Below, piece by piece: positions 53,228-62,333 of a stretch of 64,000 nucleotides of DNA. Under the pieces are notes generated by a model. The model made no database searches. It was not told the origin of the DNA and was given only the letters and a program-made list of their open reading frames with translations. Origin of the DNA: Natronomonas marina. GTDB taxonomy: Archaea > Halobacteriota > Halobacteria > Halobacteriales > Haloarculaceae. Position numbers and translations under genes: made by a program. How positions within the stretch are numbered: the first letter of the stretch is position 1; every line of letters begins with the position of its first letter. The stretch covers positions 2,108,001-2,172,000 of the forward strand of contig NZ_CP101154.1 in the NCBI RefSeq assembly GCF_024298905.1, read 5' to 3'.

Positions 53228-54472
53228 TCACTCGGGGGCCGCCGCTTCCTGGAACGCCTCGACGTCGATGGACTCATCCAGCAGGCGGTCCGTCTGCCCG
53301 GAGACGTCGGTTTGACTCCGGGCGAGCTGTTTCAGCGCCGACTGTGCCGAGAGGTCCCCGATGAGGACGCCGCCGATGACGCGACCGTCCTTGAGGGTGA
53401 CGCGCCGCCAGGTTCCCTCGTCGTACTTGCGCTCGACGGTCTCGTCGCCGAGCGTCGGGTGGCCGAAGGAGAGGAATGGGAAATCGAAGTGGGTGATCGA
53501 GTACGAGGAGACCCACTCGAAGACCTCTTCATCGCCGTCGGCGGCCATGTTGGTACCGGCGACCGAGCCCTGCTCCTTGGCGGACCCCCAGGCGCCGTTC
53601 TGGGCGCGCTCGCCGAGGATGACGTCGTGGAACTGCGTGATGTCGCCGGCGGCGTAGACGTCCTCGACGCTCGTCTGCATGTACTCGTCGACGACGATGC
53701 CGTTGTCGCACTCGATGTCCGTGTCCCGGATGAACTCGGTGTTGAAGTTCAGGCCGATGGCGACGCCGGCGAAGTCGGCCTCGAACCGCTCGCCGTTGGG
53801 GTCGACGGCCGCGGTGACGTGGCCCTCCTCGTCCGTCTCGAAGTGGTCGACGCCCGAGTCGAACACCGGCGTGACCCCCTTCTCCCGGAGCGCGTCGTGG
53901 ATTATCTCGGCGCCCTCCTCGGAGAGGGCGTACCGCCACCAGGCGTTGCCGCGCATCAGGTAGTGGGCCTCGACGTCCTGTGCGCCGCAGATGGCCGCGA
54001 GGTCGATGCCGAGCAGTCCCGCGCCGACGACGACACCCGTCTCGGCGCTCTCGGCGCTGTCCTTGATGGCGCGGGCGTCCTCGAAGGTCCAGAAGTGGTG
54101 GACGCCCTCGGCGTCGCTGTTGTCGACCGGCAACTGCGTCGGCGTCCCGCCGGCCGCCAGGAGGAGTTTGTCGTACTCGTAGGCGTCGCCCTCGTGGGTG
54201 TACACCTCGTGGGCGTCGGTGTCGACCCCAGTGACGACGGTGTCCAACTGGAGGTCGATGTCCCGGTCGGCGTACCACTCGGGGTCGTGAATCGACACCG
54301 GTGCCGCCGGGAGTTTGCCCTTCGCGAACTCCTTTATGAGGATGCGATTGTAGAGGGCCTCCCCCTCCTCCGTGATGACGGTGACCTCGGCATCCGGGTC
54401 GGCCTCGCGGAGCGTCTCCGCCGCCGAGGATCCGGCGATGCCGTCACCGATAATGACGTACGACGCACACAT
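53228..54472 (-). CDS. FAD/NAD(P)-dependent oxidoreductase
   Basis: 414 residues of the pyridine nucleotide-disulfide reductase-like class. An FAD Rossmann at the start (YVIIGDGIAGSSAAETLR), a second NAD(P) Rossmann (ETGVVVGAGLLGIDLAAIC), then VDEYMQTSVEDVYAAGDIT with the FAD-pyrophosphate motif. The C-terminal region (SITHFDFPFLSFGHPTLGD) resembles nitrite reductase/rubredoxin reductase-type flavoproteins. No redox cysteine pair is at the usual position. Partner unknown. The start was chosen at MCASYVIIGDG, since upstream codons are poor and atypical. Confidence 0.9.
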   Translation of the reverse strand: MCASYVIIGDGIAGSSAAETLREADPDAEVTVITEEGEALYNRILIKEFAKGKLPAAPVSIHDPEWYADRDIDLQLDTVVTGVDTDAHEVYTHEGDAYEYDKLLLAAGGTPTQLPVDNSDAEGVHHFWTFEDARAIKDSAESAETGVVVGAGLLGIDLAAICGAQDVEAHYLMRGNAWWRYALSEEGAEIIHDALREKGVTPVFDSGVDHFETDEEGHVTAAVDPNGERFEADFAGVAIGLNFNTEFIRDTDIECDNGIVVDEYMQTSVEDVYAAGDITQFHDVILGERAQNGAWGSAKEQGSVAGTNMAADGDEEVFEWVSSYSITHFDFPFLSFGHPTLGDETVERKYDEGTWRRVTLKDGRVIGGVLIGDLSAQSALKQLARSQTDVSGQTDRLLDESIDVEAFQEAAAPE

Positions 54473-54638
54473 GACCGCGGGTAAGACACCCGGCCTAATG
54501 TGAATTGCTATGTGCGGTTCCTCACGGGACGGCGGGGCGCCCCCCGGCCCCCGAAACCGTCCGACCTCCGCGACCCGCGACCGCCGCCGACATTCCGGCT
54601 CCGAGAGGTTGAAGTCTCCGAGGACCCCAGTTGCGGGC

Positions 54639-55229
54639 ATGAAGATACGCCAGAACGTCCGCCACTGGGCCGCGAAGAAGGCCCTGACGACGCCCGTCCT
54701 CGGCGACATCGCCAACGACAAACTGGTCGACCTGCACACGAAGATCTTCCTCGAGAAGGCCGACGAGGAACGCCGCGAAGAGCGACGCGAGCACCTCGAC
54801 GAGTTCTTCGACGCCACGATGGACACCTACGTCGCGGCACTGCAGGCGGGCTACACCGAGGCCGAGGCCCGCGAGATCACGCACGTCCAGGCCAACTTCG
54901 ACTTCTTCGTCCACGGCTGGACCGAGATGATGGAGATTCCGGGCGGCGAACTCGAGGACCACTACCGCCGCTACGAGTCGTTCTTCGTCGAACACGACAT
55001 CACCATCGACGACTCCCTCGGGGCGTTCCGGCCGGCCGACGGAATCGCCGACGCACCCGAGACGCCGGAGAAACTGGAGCGGGCCGAGTACGAGAACGCC
55101 ATCGCGGGCTTCGCCGACGACGTCTACGTCGAGACCGAGACGGGCGAGACGGTCGTCGGCGGGACGGCGGAACCGGACGACGTCGACCCGACCGAGGCGC
55201 CCGGCGTCGACGAGGACGCCCAGGCCTAA
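54639..55229 (+). CDS. DUF6149-family haloarchaeal protein
   Basis: 196 residues, helical and soluble: MKIRQNVRHWAAKKALTTP, ANDKLVDLHTKIFLEKADE, LDEFFDATMDTYVAALQAG and FDFFVHGWTEMMEIPGGEL. It resembles the DUF6149 family restricted to haloarchaea, of unknown function. The last 40 residues are an acidic, probably disordered tail. Its stop overlaps the stop of the convergent small membrane-protein gene by four bases. Confidence 0.83.
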   Translation: MKIRQNVRHWAAKKALTTPVLGDIANDKLVDLHTKIFLEKADEERREERREHLDEFFDATMDTYVAALQAGYTEAEAREITHVQANFDFFVHGWTEMMEIPGGELEDHYRRYESFFVEHDITIDDSLGAFRPADGIADAPETPEKLERAEYENAIAGFADDVYVETETGETVVGGTAEPDDVDPTEAPGVDEDAQA

Positions 55230-55477
55230 GCGAGGTCGGGTCGCGGTTCGGCGGGCTCCTCACCGGCGTCGGCGAGGCCGCGGGCGTACGATTCGACGCG
55301 GGACCTCGCGCGCCCGGCCAGGGACCCGACGACGACGCCGCCGACGGCGGCCGAGACGGCAACCGGGTGTGCGGCGGCCACCAGCAGCGTGAAGAAGCCG
55401 CCGAGAACGGCGGCGGCGACGACGGCGTAGCGGACGGCGGACGGGACCGGAGCGCGGGTGCGTTGTGGCTCTCTCAT
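55226..55477 (-). CDS. Small membrane protein of unknown function
   Basis: 83 residues with two hydrophobic helices (about 16-35 and 40-55) and a basic then acidic tail (RARSRVESYARG, PAEPRPDLA). No family recognised. The TATA-like GATTATACTTATG is in the AT-rich region upstream, about 30 bases before the ATG. Confidence 0.65.
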   Translation of the reverse strand: MREPQRTRAPVPSAVRYAVVAAAVLGGFFTLLVAAAHPVAVSAAVGGVVVGSLAGRARSRVESYARGLADAGEEPAEPRPDLA

Positions 55478-55555
55478 ACACGTAGACGCACGGGCCGTAT
55501 CGACATAAGTATAATCTGAAGAACATTTCTGTAACCGAGTTTACTGAACTGGATT

Positions 55556-56884
55556 TCAGTGACTCGACTCGACGAGGCGGTCGGCCGCGGCGTAGCCGGC
55601 CTCGATGGCTCCGTCGAGGCTCCGCTCGGGGTACTGGGCCCGCGAGGCCATCCCCGCGTAGTAGACGCCGGGCGCGACCGCCTCCCCGAGGTCGTACGGG
55701 ACGACCATCTCGAGGTAGCCCCGTTCGTAGACGGGTGCCGTCTTGGGATTCCGGCCGATCCGGATCCAGTTGACGGTCTCGCGGTCGAAGTCGGGGAACA
55801 TGTCCTCGACGCCGTCGAGCCACAGCTTCTCGACGGCCTCGTCGTCGAGCTGCCACAACTGCTCGGCGGGGTCCTGGACGTAACTGGCGACGTACAGGAG
55901 GTGTTCGCCGCCGTACCGCTCCGGCGGGACGAAGTTGGTGTGCTCGATGAGCGCGCCGAAGGGAGCATCGTCGGCGACGTTGAGCCAGTAGGTGTCCATC
56001 AGCCGCTCCTCTATCGAGACGACCGCACACACCGAGCCCTGGAAGTCGATGTCGCACTCGTAGCCGGTCAGCGCCTCCAGGACGTCCGGCATCGTCGCCA
56101 CGACGACGGCGTCGACCTCATGCGTTTCGGCGCTCCCCTCCCGCTCGACGGTCAGGGACTCGACCCCCGCCCGCTCGCCGTCCCCCTCGAAGCCGATGTC
56201 GGTCACGGGAGCCTCCGTGACGACGTTCTCGCGGCCGACGGCCTCGACGAGCGCGTCCAGCAGGACGCCGAAACCGCCCTCGAGGTAGCCCAGCACCTCC
56301 CCGCGGAGCAGGTCACGCTCGCCGCGGAACTTGACGCGGCCGAGCAGCCACGCCGCCGAGACGTCCTCCTTCCGACTGCCGAATTTGGCGTCGAGCAACG
56401 GCTCGAAGAAGTACTCGTAGACGCCCCGGGTCGTGTGTTCCAGCAAGAAGTCCTTGATCGGGACGTCCTCGAACTCCTCGAGGTTCTCGTAGGTGTCCCG
56501 GCGGGGGACGCCGCCGCGGACGTCGATTCCCAGCGTCAGCATCGTCAGCCGGAACTTGTCGTACACCGACAGGTAGGGGTAGGCCGCGATTTCCCACGGC
56601 GTGTCCAGCGGGTGGGCGACGCCGTCGACGTAGTAGGCGTTCTCGCCGATTCGCCACTCGATTCGGTCGCCCAATCCCAGGTCCTCGGCCAACTCGACGA
56701 TGGTCTCCTCGGACTTCGAGAGGTGGTGGTAGAACTTCTCGATTCGGTCGCCGCGGGTCTCGTAACTGGCCGCGAGACCGCCGACCCGGTCGCCGGCCTC
56801 GAAAACGGTGACCTCGTGGCCCGCCGTCTGGAGCCGATAGGCGGCCGCAAGCCCGGCGAGGCCGCCCCCGACGATACCGATCAT
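55556..56884 (-). CDS. FAD-dependent amine-oxidase-like protein (protoporphyrinogen oxidase/desaturase type)
   Basis: 442 residues. The FAD dinucleotide-binding start is IGIVGGGLAGLAAAYRLQT with EAGDRVGGLAASYETRG; a late FAD motif lies in VYYAGMASRAQYPERSLDG. The central domain (FYHHLSKSEETIVELAEDLG) and the region FFEPLLDAKFGSRKEDV match the haloarchaeal NAD(P)/FAD-dependent oxidoreductases that resemble phytoene desaturases and UDP-galactopyranose mutase-like flavoproteins. Substrate unknown. The gene diverges from homoserine kinase with a 166-base spacer. Confidence 0.88.
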   Translation of the reverse strand: MIGIVGGGLAGLAAAYRLQTAGHEVTVFEAGDRVGGLAASYETRGDRIEKFYHHLSKSEETIVELAEDLGLGDRIEWRIGENAYYVDGVAHPLDTPWEIAAYPYLSVYDKFRLTMLTLGIDVRGGVPRRDTYENLEEFEDVPIKDFLLEHTTRGVYEYFFEPLLDAKFGSRKEDVSAAWLLGRVKFRGERDLLRGEVLGYLEGGFGVLLDALVEAVGRENVVTEAPVTDIGFEGDGERAGVESLTVEREGSAETHEVDAVVVATMPDVLEALTGYECDIDFQGSVCAVVSIEERLMDTYWLNVADDAPFGALIEHTNFVPPERYGGEHLLYVASYVQDPAEQLWQLDDEAVEKLWLDGVEDMFPDFDRETVNWIRIGRNPKTAPVYERGYLEMVVPYDLGEAVAPGVYYAGMASRAQYPERSLDGAIEAGYAAADRLVESSH

Positions 56885-57050
56885 GTGGGGTGGTCAGCCC
56901 CGGACGGAAAGGGCCTTTCGGGTCGTCAGCGTTCCGGGGCGCCCACGGCGGGTCGTCTCCCGCCAGCAGGGCACTGATGCGGGCACACTTTGTCGGGCCG
57001 GACGGCCGCGGGGTCGCTACCTTTTTGCCCGCTGTCCCGGAACGTCGGGT

Positions 57051-57926
57051 ATGCTCACCGTCCGGGCCCCCGCGACGAGCGCGAACCTCGGCAGCGGGTT
57101 CGACGTCTTCGGGGCGGCCCTGGACCGGCCCGCGGACGTGGTTCGTCTCGAACGGGCCGATCGCACCACCATCGAGGTGACCGGCGCCGGCAGCCAGTAC
57201 ATCCCGGAGGACCCCGAGAAGAACACCGTCGGCGCCGTCGCGGAGGCGCTGGACGCGCCCGCCCGCATCGAGATAGACAAGGGCGTGCGCCCGGCCTCGG
57301 GACTGGGGTCGTCGGCTGCATCCGCGGCGGCCGCCGCGGTCGGTCTCAACGAACTGTACGGCCGCGGTCTGACGCGGGAGGAACTGGTCCCCATCGCCGC
57401 CGAGGGGGAGGCCGTCGTCTCCGGGGCGGCCCACGCCGACAACGTCGCGCCCTCCATCATGGGCGGGTTCACCATCGCCCGCGAGGACGGCGTCACGGCC
57501 GTCGACGCCTCGATTCCGCTCGTTGCGTGTCTGCCCGAGATCGTCGTCTCGACGCGGGACGCACGCGAGGTGGTGCCGGACGGGGCCACGATGGACCAGC
57601 TCGTCGGCGTGGTCGGTAGCGCCGCGACGCTGGCGGTCGGGATGGCCCGCGACGACCCCACCCTCGTCGGCACGGGCATGGAGGGCGGCGTCGTCACGCC
57701 GGCCCGCGCCGAACTCATCACGGGCTACGACGCGGTCCGGGAGGCGGCCTTCGACGCCGGCGCGACGGGCGTCACCATCTCGGGCGCGGGTCCGGCCGTC
57801 CTCGCGGCCTGCCGCGAGCGGGACCGTCGAGCAATCGCCGGCGCGATGATAGACGCATTCGAGGACGAGGAGGTCGACGCCCGCGCCTACCAGACGAAAA
57901 TTGGCGAGGGCGCGACGATTCACTGA
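57051..57926 (+). CDS. thrB: Homoserine kinase
   Basis: 291 residues of the GHMP kinase family: VRAPATSANLGSGFDVFGA, the ATP-binding loop RPASGLGSSAASAAAAAVG and the C-terminal GATGVTISGAGPAVLAACR. The N-terminal start matches ThrB better than other GHMP kinases. It phosphorylates homoserine on the way to threonine. The TATA-like CTTTTTGCC lies about 27 bases upstream of the ATG. Confidence 0.94.
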   Translation: MLTVRAPATSANLGSGFDVFGAALDRPADVVRLERADRTTIEVTGAGSQYIPEDPEKNTVGAVAEALDAPARIEIDKGVRPASGLGSSAASAAAAAVGLNELYGRGLTREELVPIAAEGEAVVSGAAHADNVAPSIMGGFTIAREDGVTAVDASIPLVACLPEIVVSTRDAREVVPDGATMDQLVGVVGSAATLAVGMARDDPTLVGTGMEGGVVTPARAELITGYDAVREAAFDAGATGVTISGAGPAVLAACRERDRRAIAGAMIDAFEDEEVDARAYQTKIGEGATIH

Positions 57927-58101
57927 TCGAAACGGTGAGGTAATCGAATCTAGCAAGCATCCGCGAGGCGCGCGGAGCGCGCCGAGCGGTTCCCCCGGCG
58001 ACGAGGCCGGAGGCCGAGTAGCCGGCAGGAGTTTTTCCCCAAGTTTTTGCGACCGAGTGGGTCGCGCGGAGCGCGACCCCGAGGGAGTAAAAAGTGGGTG
58101 T
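57927..58101. terminator. Candidate bidirectional terminator with GGA-loop palindromes
   Basis: Between convergent thrB and acyl-CoA dehydrogenase lie GGCGCGC-GGA-GCGCGCC (57967-57983) and GGGTCGCGC-GGA-GCGCGACCC (58059-58079), with a smaller GGCC-GGA-GGCC between them. T5 tracts at 58032-58036 and 58044-58048 serve the plus strand, and A5 at 58089-58093 is a T-tract for the minus strand. Archaeal terminators rely on T-tracts; the hairpins may add to it or be a dispersed repeat. Confidence 0.5.
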
Positions 58102-59256
58102 TTAGAAGCCCTTGCCCTGCAGCTCGCGGGCGATGATCATCTTCTGGATCTCGGTGGTGCCCTCGTAGATCTGGGTGATCTTGGCGTCGCGGTAGAACCG
58201 TTCGACGTCGAAGTCGTCGACGTAGCCGGAGCCGCCGTGAATCTGGACGGCCTCGTTTGCCGCGTCGACGGCGATGCGGGAGGCGAACTCCTTGGCCATC
58301 GACGCGAGTTTGGTCAGCTGGCCGTCGGCGTGGTCGACGGACCAGGCGGACTTGTAGGTCAGCTGGCGGGCGGCCTCGGTCTCGGTGTGCATGTCGGCGA
58401 GTTTGTGCTGGATGGCCTGGAAGTCGCCGATGGGCTGGCCGAACTGCTCGCGCTGCTGGGCGTACTCCAGCGCGCGCTCGGCGGCGCCCTTGGCGATGCC
58501 GACGCCCTGGGCGGCGACGGCGGTTCGGGTCTCGTCGAAGAACTGCATCTGCTGGAGGAAGCCCATGCCCTCGGTGCCGACGAGGTTCTCCTCGGGCACG
58601 CGCACGTCGTCGAGGATGAGTTCGGCGGTGTCCGAGGCGCGAATGCCGAGTTTGCCGGTGATCTTGTCGGCCTCGAAGCCGTCGCGGTCGGACTCGACGA
58701 TGATCTGGCTGAAGCCGTTGTAGCGGCCCTCGGCGTCGGGGTCGGTCTTGCAGAGGACGACGAAGTAGTCACCGACGGAGCCGTTGGTGATCCACATCTT
58801 GTTGCCGTTGATGACCCACTCGTCGCCGTCCTTCTCGGCGCGCGTGCTGACGCTCGAAACGTCGGATCCGGTGTCGGGCTCGGAGATGGCGGCGCCCATG
58901 ATGGCGTCACCGGTGGCGATCGGTTCGAGGTACTCCTCTTTCTGCTCCTCGGTGCCGAACTCGATGATGGCCTCGCTCCCGAACCCGGTCGAGGAGAGAC
59001 AGAGACCGATGCCGGGGTCGGCGGCGAACAGTTCCTCGACGACGATGGCGGTGTCGAGGACGTCGTAGCCGGCGCCACCGTAGTCGAAGGGAATCTGCGG
59101 ACCGAGCAGTCCCATCTCGGCAGCCTTGTCGACGACCTCCCAGGGGTACTTCTCCTCGCGGTCGTACTCCTTGGCGACCGGCAGGATCTCGTTTTCGGCG
59201 AACCGCTGCACCTCGCTTTTCAGTTGCTGCTGTTCCTCCGATAGTTCGAAGTCCAT
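58102..59256 (-). CDS. Acyl-CoA dehydrogenase (short/medium-chain type)
   Basis: 384 residues, complete. GAAISEPDTGSDVSSV and KMWITNGSVGDYFVVLC mark the FAD/substrate strands, VQIHGGSGYVDDFDVERF the C-terminal helix, and IYEGTTEIQKMI carries the catalytic glutamate. It is the most canonical of three family members in this window and probably takes part in fatty-acid oxidation. The TATA-like CTTTTATGC lies about 27 bases before the start. A PadR regulator gene is just upstream on the same strand and may control it. Confidence 0.96.
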   Translation of the reverse strand: MDFELSEEQQQLKSEVQRFAENEILPVAKEYDREEKYPWEVVDKAAEMGLLGPQIPFDYGGAGYDVLDTAIVVEELFAADPGIGLCLSSTGFGSEAIIEFGTEEQKEEYLEPIATGDAIMGAAISEPDTGSDVSSVSTRAEKDGDEWVINGNKMWITNGSVGDYFVVLCKTDPDAEGRYNGFSQIIVESDRDGFEADKITGKLGIRASDTAELILDDVRVPEENLVGTEGMGFLQQMQFFDETRTAVAAQGVGIAKGAAERALEYAQQREQFGQPIGDFQAIQHKLADMHTETEAARQLTYKSAWSVDHADGQLTKLASMAKEFASRIAVDAANEAVQIHGGSGYVDDFDVERFYRDAKITQIYEGTTEIQKMIIARELQGKGF

Positions 59257-59417
59257 ACGCTATAGTTAGACTGGAAGCATAAAAGGCCAACTTTTCCTAA
59301 CGACGTTTGCAGCATCCTACGTCGCTGTTTACAACAATAACCGTGTACTGACGGGTAGTTTATTTTGATGCCCGAACCACGGTCTCGGGTCGTACCGGTG
59401 TCGTCGGCCGACGACGG

Positions 59418-59696
59418 TCACTCGAGGTCGACGTACTGGTCTTCCCACTCGCGGCGGGCCTCCATCTCACGGCGGCCGCGGCGCGTGAGCGTATAGAAGT
59501 TCGTCCGCCGGTCGCGCTGGCCCTTCTCGACGAGCCCCTTCTCGACGAGGGTATCGAGGTTGGGGTAGAGCCGTCCGTGATGGATTTCCTTTTCGTAGTA
59601 GTCCTCGAGTTCCTCTTTGATCGCCAGCCCGTGGGGATCCTCCCGCCCGGCGATGACGTAGAGCAGATCTCGCTGGAATCCTGTCAGGTCGTGCAT
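59418..59696 (-). CDS. PadR-family transcriptional regulator
   Basis: 92 residues, a minimal winged helix: LTGFQRDLLYVIAGREDPH, GLAIKEELEDYYEKEIHHG, RLYPNLDTLVEKGLVEKGQ and the wing RRTNFYTLTRRGRREME. It is typical of haloarchaeal PadR-like repressors. Its target may be its own gene or the neighbouring acyl-CoA dehydrogenase. The intergenic DNA upstream is AT-rich with CGCTTAAATATACC about 35-48 bases before the start. Confidence 0.9.
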   Translation of the reverse strand: MHDLTGFQRDLLYVIAGREDPHGLAIKEELEDYYEKEIHHGRLYPNLDTLVEKGLVEKGQRDRRTNFYTLTRRGRREMEARREWEDQYVDLE

Positions 59697-59920
59697 CGGT
59701 AAGTTCTATCTACCTGTTACTGTCGTATTCGCTTAAATATACCGGATTATCTCCCCGGTGTGTGCCTACGATACGGCGAGAGGGTCCCTCTGAGTGTCGT
59801 TTAGCTGAACGGACCGGGATGTAAGCGGCCGAACCTGCGTGATAGATGTCGGGATTGAAAAACGTCTGACAGCCGTTCTTCCCATCCAGCTAGTTTTTCC
59901 TCGGGGCGGTACGTCCCGCC

Positions 59921-60190
59921 ATGGAGGAAATCCTCTTCGAGACCGAGCGGAGCCAGTCCCGAGGCGAGATAGCGGACCTGCTACGGACGGTAGCCGACCG
60001 ACTGGAGTCCGGCGAGTCGCTCGAACTTTCCGCGGGCGACGAATCCGTCACCGTCGACGTGCCGGACCGTCCGGTGTTCGAGGTCAAGGTGGAGCGAGAA
60101 CAGGAGGGGACGGCGTCGGAACTCAGCGTCGAGTTCGAACTGGAATGGGACGAGAACGGCGGCGAGGATGGTGACCTAGAGATAGCCTGA
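59921..60190 (+). CDS. Amphi-Trp domain protein
   Basis: 89 residues. The domain starts ILFETERSQSRGEIADLLR, continues TVADRLESGESLELSAGDE and VTVDVPDRPVFEVKVERE, and ends with ELSVEFELEWDENG, the amphipathic strand with Trp that names the family. It is a small haloarchaeal/bacterial protein of unknown role, often near acetyl-CoA or DNA metabolism genes. The TATA-like GCTAGTTTTTCC is about 27 bases upstream. Confidence 0.85.
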   Translation: MEEILFETERSQSRGEIADLLRTVADRLESGESLELSAGDESVTVDVPDRPVFEVKVEREQEGTASELSVEFELEWDENGGEDGDLEIA

Positions 60191-60365
60191 CCTGTCGAGC
60201 GTCGTTCAGCGAGAGAGGAAAGCGACCCGACCAGCGAAAAGTTGGTCGGGCGCTTGCCGCCCTGAATTGGTCCCCGCTGACGCTTCGGCCCTCCAAGCGA
60301 AGCGTCACCTGAATCCAGTGGCCGTCGCATCATAAATCTACCGGCCACGATGTACAGTTCCGTAC
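60191..60365. repeat. Two tandem perfect hairpins; candidate small RNA or mobile-element remnant
   Basis: CCCGACCA (60226-60233) pairs with TGGTCGGG (60243-60250), and TGACGCTTCG (60278-60287) pairs perfectly over ten bases with CGAAGCGTCA (60298-60307). The two hairpins lie 27 bases apart in a 175-base gap with no coding frame. They could be the 3' end of the amphi-Trp mRNA, a small RNA, or the palindromic end of an IS200/IS605-like element; no transposase gene is nearby. Confidence 0.45.
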
Positions 60366-60512
60366 TCAGATGTACTCCTCTTCGAGCACCCATCCCAGTG
60401 CCCGCTTGTAGTACGTGAACATCTGTCTGACCCCCTCGTGGTTCATGTCCTCGTCGTCGAGTTCGTTCTTCAGAAATTCGTACTGCTCGCGGATCTCCTC
60501 TTCGTCGCGCAT
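60366..60512 (-). CDS. Small conserved haloarchaeal protein of 48 residues
   Basis: Starts MRDEEEIREQYEFLKNELD and ends with QMFTYYKRALGWVLEEEYI. It is a short helical protein; the pattern of charged and aromatic residues is strong and it reads as one helix-turn-helix hairpin. The start at 60512 follows CTTTCATTTG centred about 27 bases upstream, so it is probably leaderless. No function known. Confidence 0.7.
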   Translation of the reverse strand: MRDEEEIREQYEFLKNELDDEDMNHEGVRQMFTYYKRALGWVLEEEYI

Positions 60513-60597
60513 ACCGGACCGTCGGCCGCCCGTCAAATGAAAGTTCGCGCCCCGGAACGACCGGAAGCCCCAACCGACCGCCGCTCGCAGGTCGCGT

Positions 60598-61551
60598 ATG
60601 CGCGTCCACGTCATCGCAACGGGCGGTACCATCGCCTCGACGACCGACGGAAGCGATTCGGGCGCGGCGCCCACGCTCTCCGGGGAGGACCTCCTTGAGG
60701 CGGTGCCCGGTCTCGACACCCACGCCGACGTTACCGTCGAGACAGTCGCCGACCGGCCGGGCTTCGACATGTCGCCCGACGTCTGTGCCCGGGTCGCCCG
60801 ACGCATCTCTAACCTCGACGCCGACGTCGACGGGTTCGTCGTCACGCACGGAACCGACACCCTCGCGGAAACCGCCCGCTATCTCGACCTCACCTGCGAG
60901 GCACCGGTCGTGGTCACCGGCGCCCAGCGTCGACCGGACGAACTGGGCAGCGACGGTCCGACCAACCTCCGGACGGCCGTCCGGGCGGCGGCACACGAAC
61001 GGCTCGCCGATGCCACCTGTGTCGCCTTCGACGAGGAACTCCACGCCGCCGCGCGGGTCCGGAAGAGCCACACCGCCGCCCTCGACACCTTCCGCTCTCC
61101 GGAGACCGGCCCGCTGGCCCGCTTCACCCGACGGCAGGTCCACTGGTACCGGGACCCGGATGCCGGGACCGACCGACTGCCGATTCCCGACGACCACCCC
61201 GTCGTCCCCGTCGTCGTGTCCGCGTCCGGCGTCGGGCGGGCCGGCTTCGACGCCGCCGTCGACCAAGGCGAGGCCGTCGTCGTCGCCGGCACCGGCCTCG
61301 GGAACACGACCGAAGCGCTCGGGCACGCCATCGCGGACGCCGACTGTCCCGTGGTAGTCGCCTCGCGGTGTCACGCCGGGCCGACCGAACCCGTCTACGG
61401 GACGCCCGGCGGCGGCGCGACGCTCGCAACTCACGACCACGTCCGGTTCTCCCACGCGACGCCGTGGGCCACCCGCATCGAACTCGTCCTTGCGACGGCC
61501 GCCGGACGGGTCGACGAGCGGTTCGACAGTTTCCCGCCCGGGGATGTTTAG
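60598..61551 (+). CDS. L-asparaginase
   Basis: 317 residues. The active-site threonine region is HVIATGGTIASTTDG (first catalytic Thr), and the second is VTHGTDTLAETARYLDLT, with TGAQRRPDELGSDGPTN between. It hydrolyses asparagine to aspartate and ammonia. No signal peptide is seen, so it is cytoplasmic. It is followed 24 bases later by a zinc-ribbon gene. No operon partner for asparagine synthesis was found. Confidence 0.94.
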   Translation: MRVHVIATGGTIASTTDGSDSGAAPTLSGEDLLEAVPGLDTHADVTVETVADRPGFDMSPDVCARVARRISNLDADVDGFVVTHGTDTLAETARYLDLTCEAPVVVTGAQRRPDELGSDGPTNLRTAVRAAAHERLADATCVAFDEELHAAARVRKSHTAALDTFRSPETGPLARFTRRQVHWYRDPDAGTDRLPIPDDHPVVPVVVSASGVGRAGFDAAVDQGEAVVVAGTGLGNTTEALGHAIADADCPVVVASRCHAGPTEPVYGTPGGGATLATHDHVRFSHATPWATRIELVLATAAGRVDERFDSFPPGDV

Positions 61552-61575
61552 GAGCCTCGACCCACAGTACCGAGC

Positions 61576-62286
61576 ATGAAAGTCCGCGGCCAGCGCGAGT
61601 GCAAGGAGTGCGGAACCAGGTGGTCCTACTACGACACCGGCGAGGCCGCCTGCCCCGACTGCGGGAGCCTCTACAGCGTCGGCGTCGACGACGAGCGGTC
61701 CCTCCATACGGCCACGGCGGCGACGCTGGACCTCACCCCGGTCCGGCGCGAGGTCGACGAGGCGCCGCTGCGCCGTCTCGCGTCGCTGGCCGCCGAACGC
61801 TGCCGGGAGTTCACCCGCGGCTACGGCTTCATCGAGGCCGGAACGCTCCAGTCGCTCGACGACACCTACCTCGCGGCGACGGAGCTACAGCACGTCGGGA
61901 GCGAACTCGAACGCCGTCTGGAGATCGCCGACGACGAGGAACTGTACTTCACCGAGCTACTGCGGGCCGACGAGGGGGAGCGACCCTCACCGGAGGCGGT
62001 GCCGGAGGGCCTGCGCGGGATGCGGGGGCTGGCATACGCCGACGCGGTCGGGGAGTACCGCTCAGACCTGCGGACCTACCTCCGCGAACACCCCGACGAC
62101 GCCGCCGAGCGGGTGCTCGGACGGGTCACCGAGCACGCAAAGAGGATTCGAGCCCTCGAGGGTGACGTTCCGCCGCGCGAGGCCGAGTCGCTCGTCGCAG
62201 CCGTCCGGGACGTGAGCCGATACCTGAGAGAGGGCGAGGAGGCCGCCCTCGCCGAGGCAGAGGCCAGACTCGACGGCCTCGCCTGA
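61576..62286 (+). CDS. Zinc-ribbon haloarchaeal protein (DUF7117-like)
   Basis: 236 residues. The N-terminal TFIIB-type zinc ribbon is formed by CKECGTRWSYYDTGEAACP with DCGSLYS. The rest is helical: LRRLASLAAERCREFTRGY, YLAATELQHVGSELERRLE and a C-terminal coiled segment rich in Ala and Glu. It resembles a family labelled DUF7117 in haloarchaea; function is unknown, and the zinc ribbon suggests a nucleic acid or protein-binding role. The start follows the asparaginase stop directly. Confidence 0.78.
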   Translation: MKVRGQRECKECGTRWSYYDTGEAACPDCGSLYSVGVDDERSLHTATAATLDLTPVRREVDEAPLRRLASLAAERCREFTRGYGFIEAGTLQSLDDTYLAATELQHVGSELERRLEIADDEELYFTELLRADEGERPSPEAVPEGLRGMRGLAYADAVGEYRSDLRTYLREHPDDAAERVLGRVTEHAKRIRALEGDVPPREAESLVAAVRDVSRYLREGEEAALAEAEARLDGLA

Positions 62287-62303
62287 CCGCCCGAGTCGCG
62301 GTG

Positions 62304-62310
62304 CTTTTTC
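62304..62310 (+). promoter_or_regulatory. TATA box of the leader ORF upstream of the LeuA-like gene
   Basis: CTTTTTC is centred 27 bases before the ATG at 62334, which predicts that transcription starts at the leader ORF and not at the LeuA-like gene. Confidence 0.55.
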
Positions 62311-62333
62311 CCCCGGCCGCCGGAGTCGATGCC

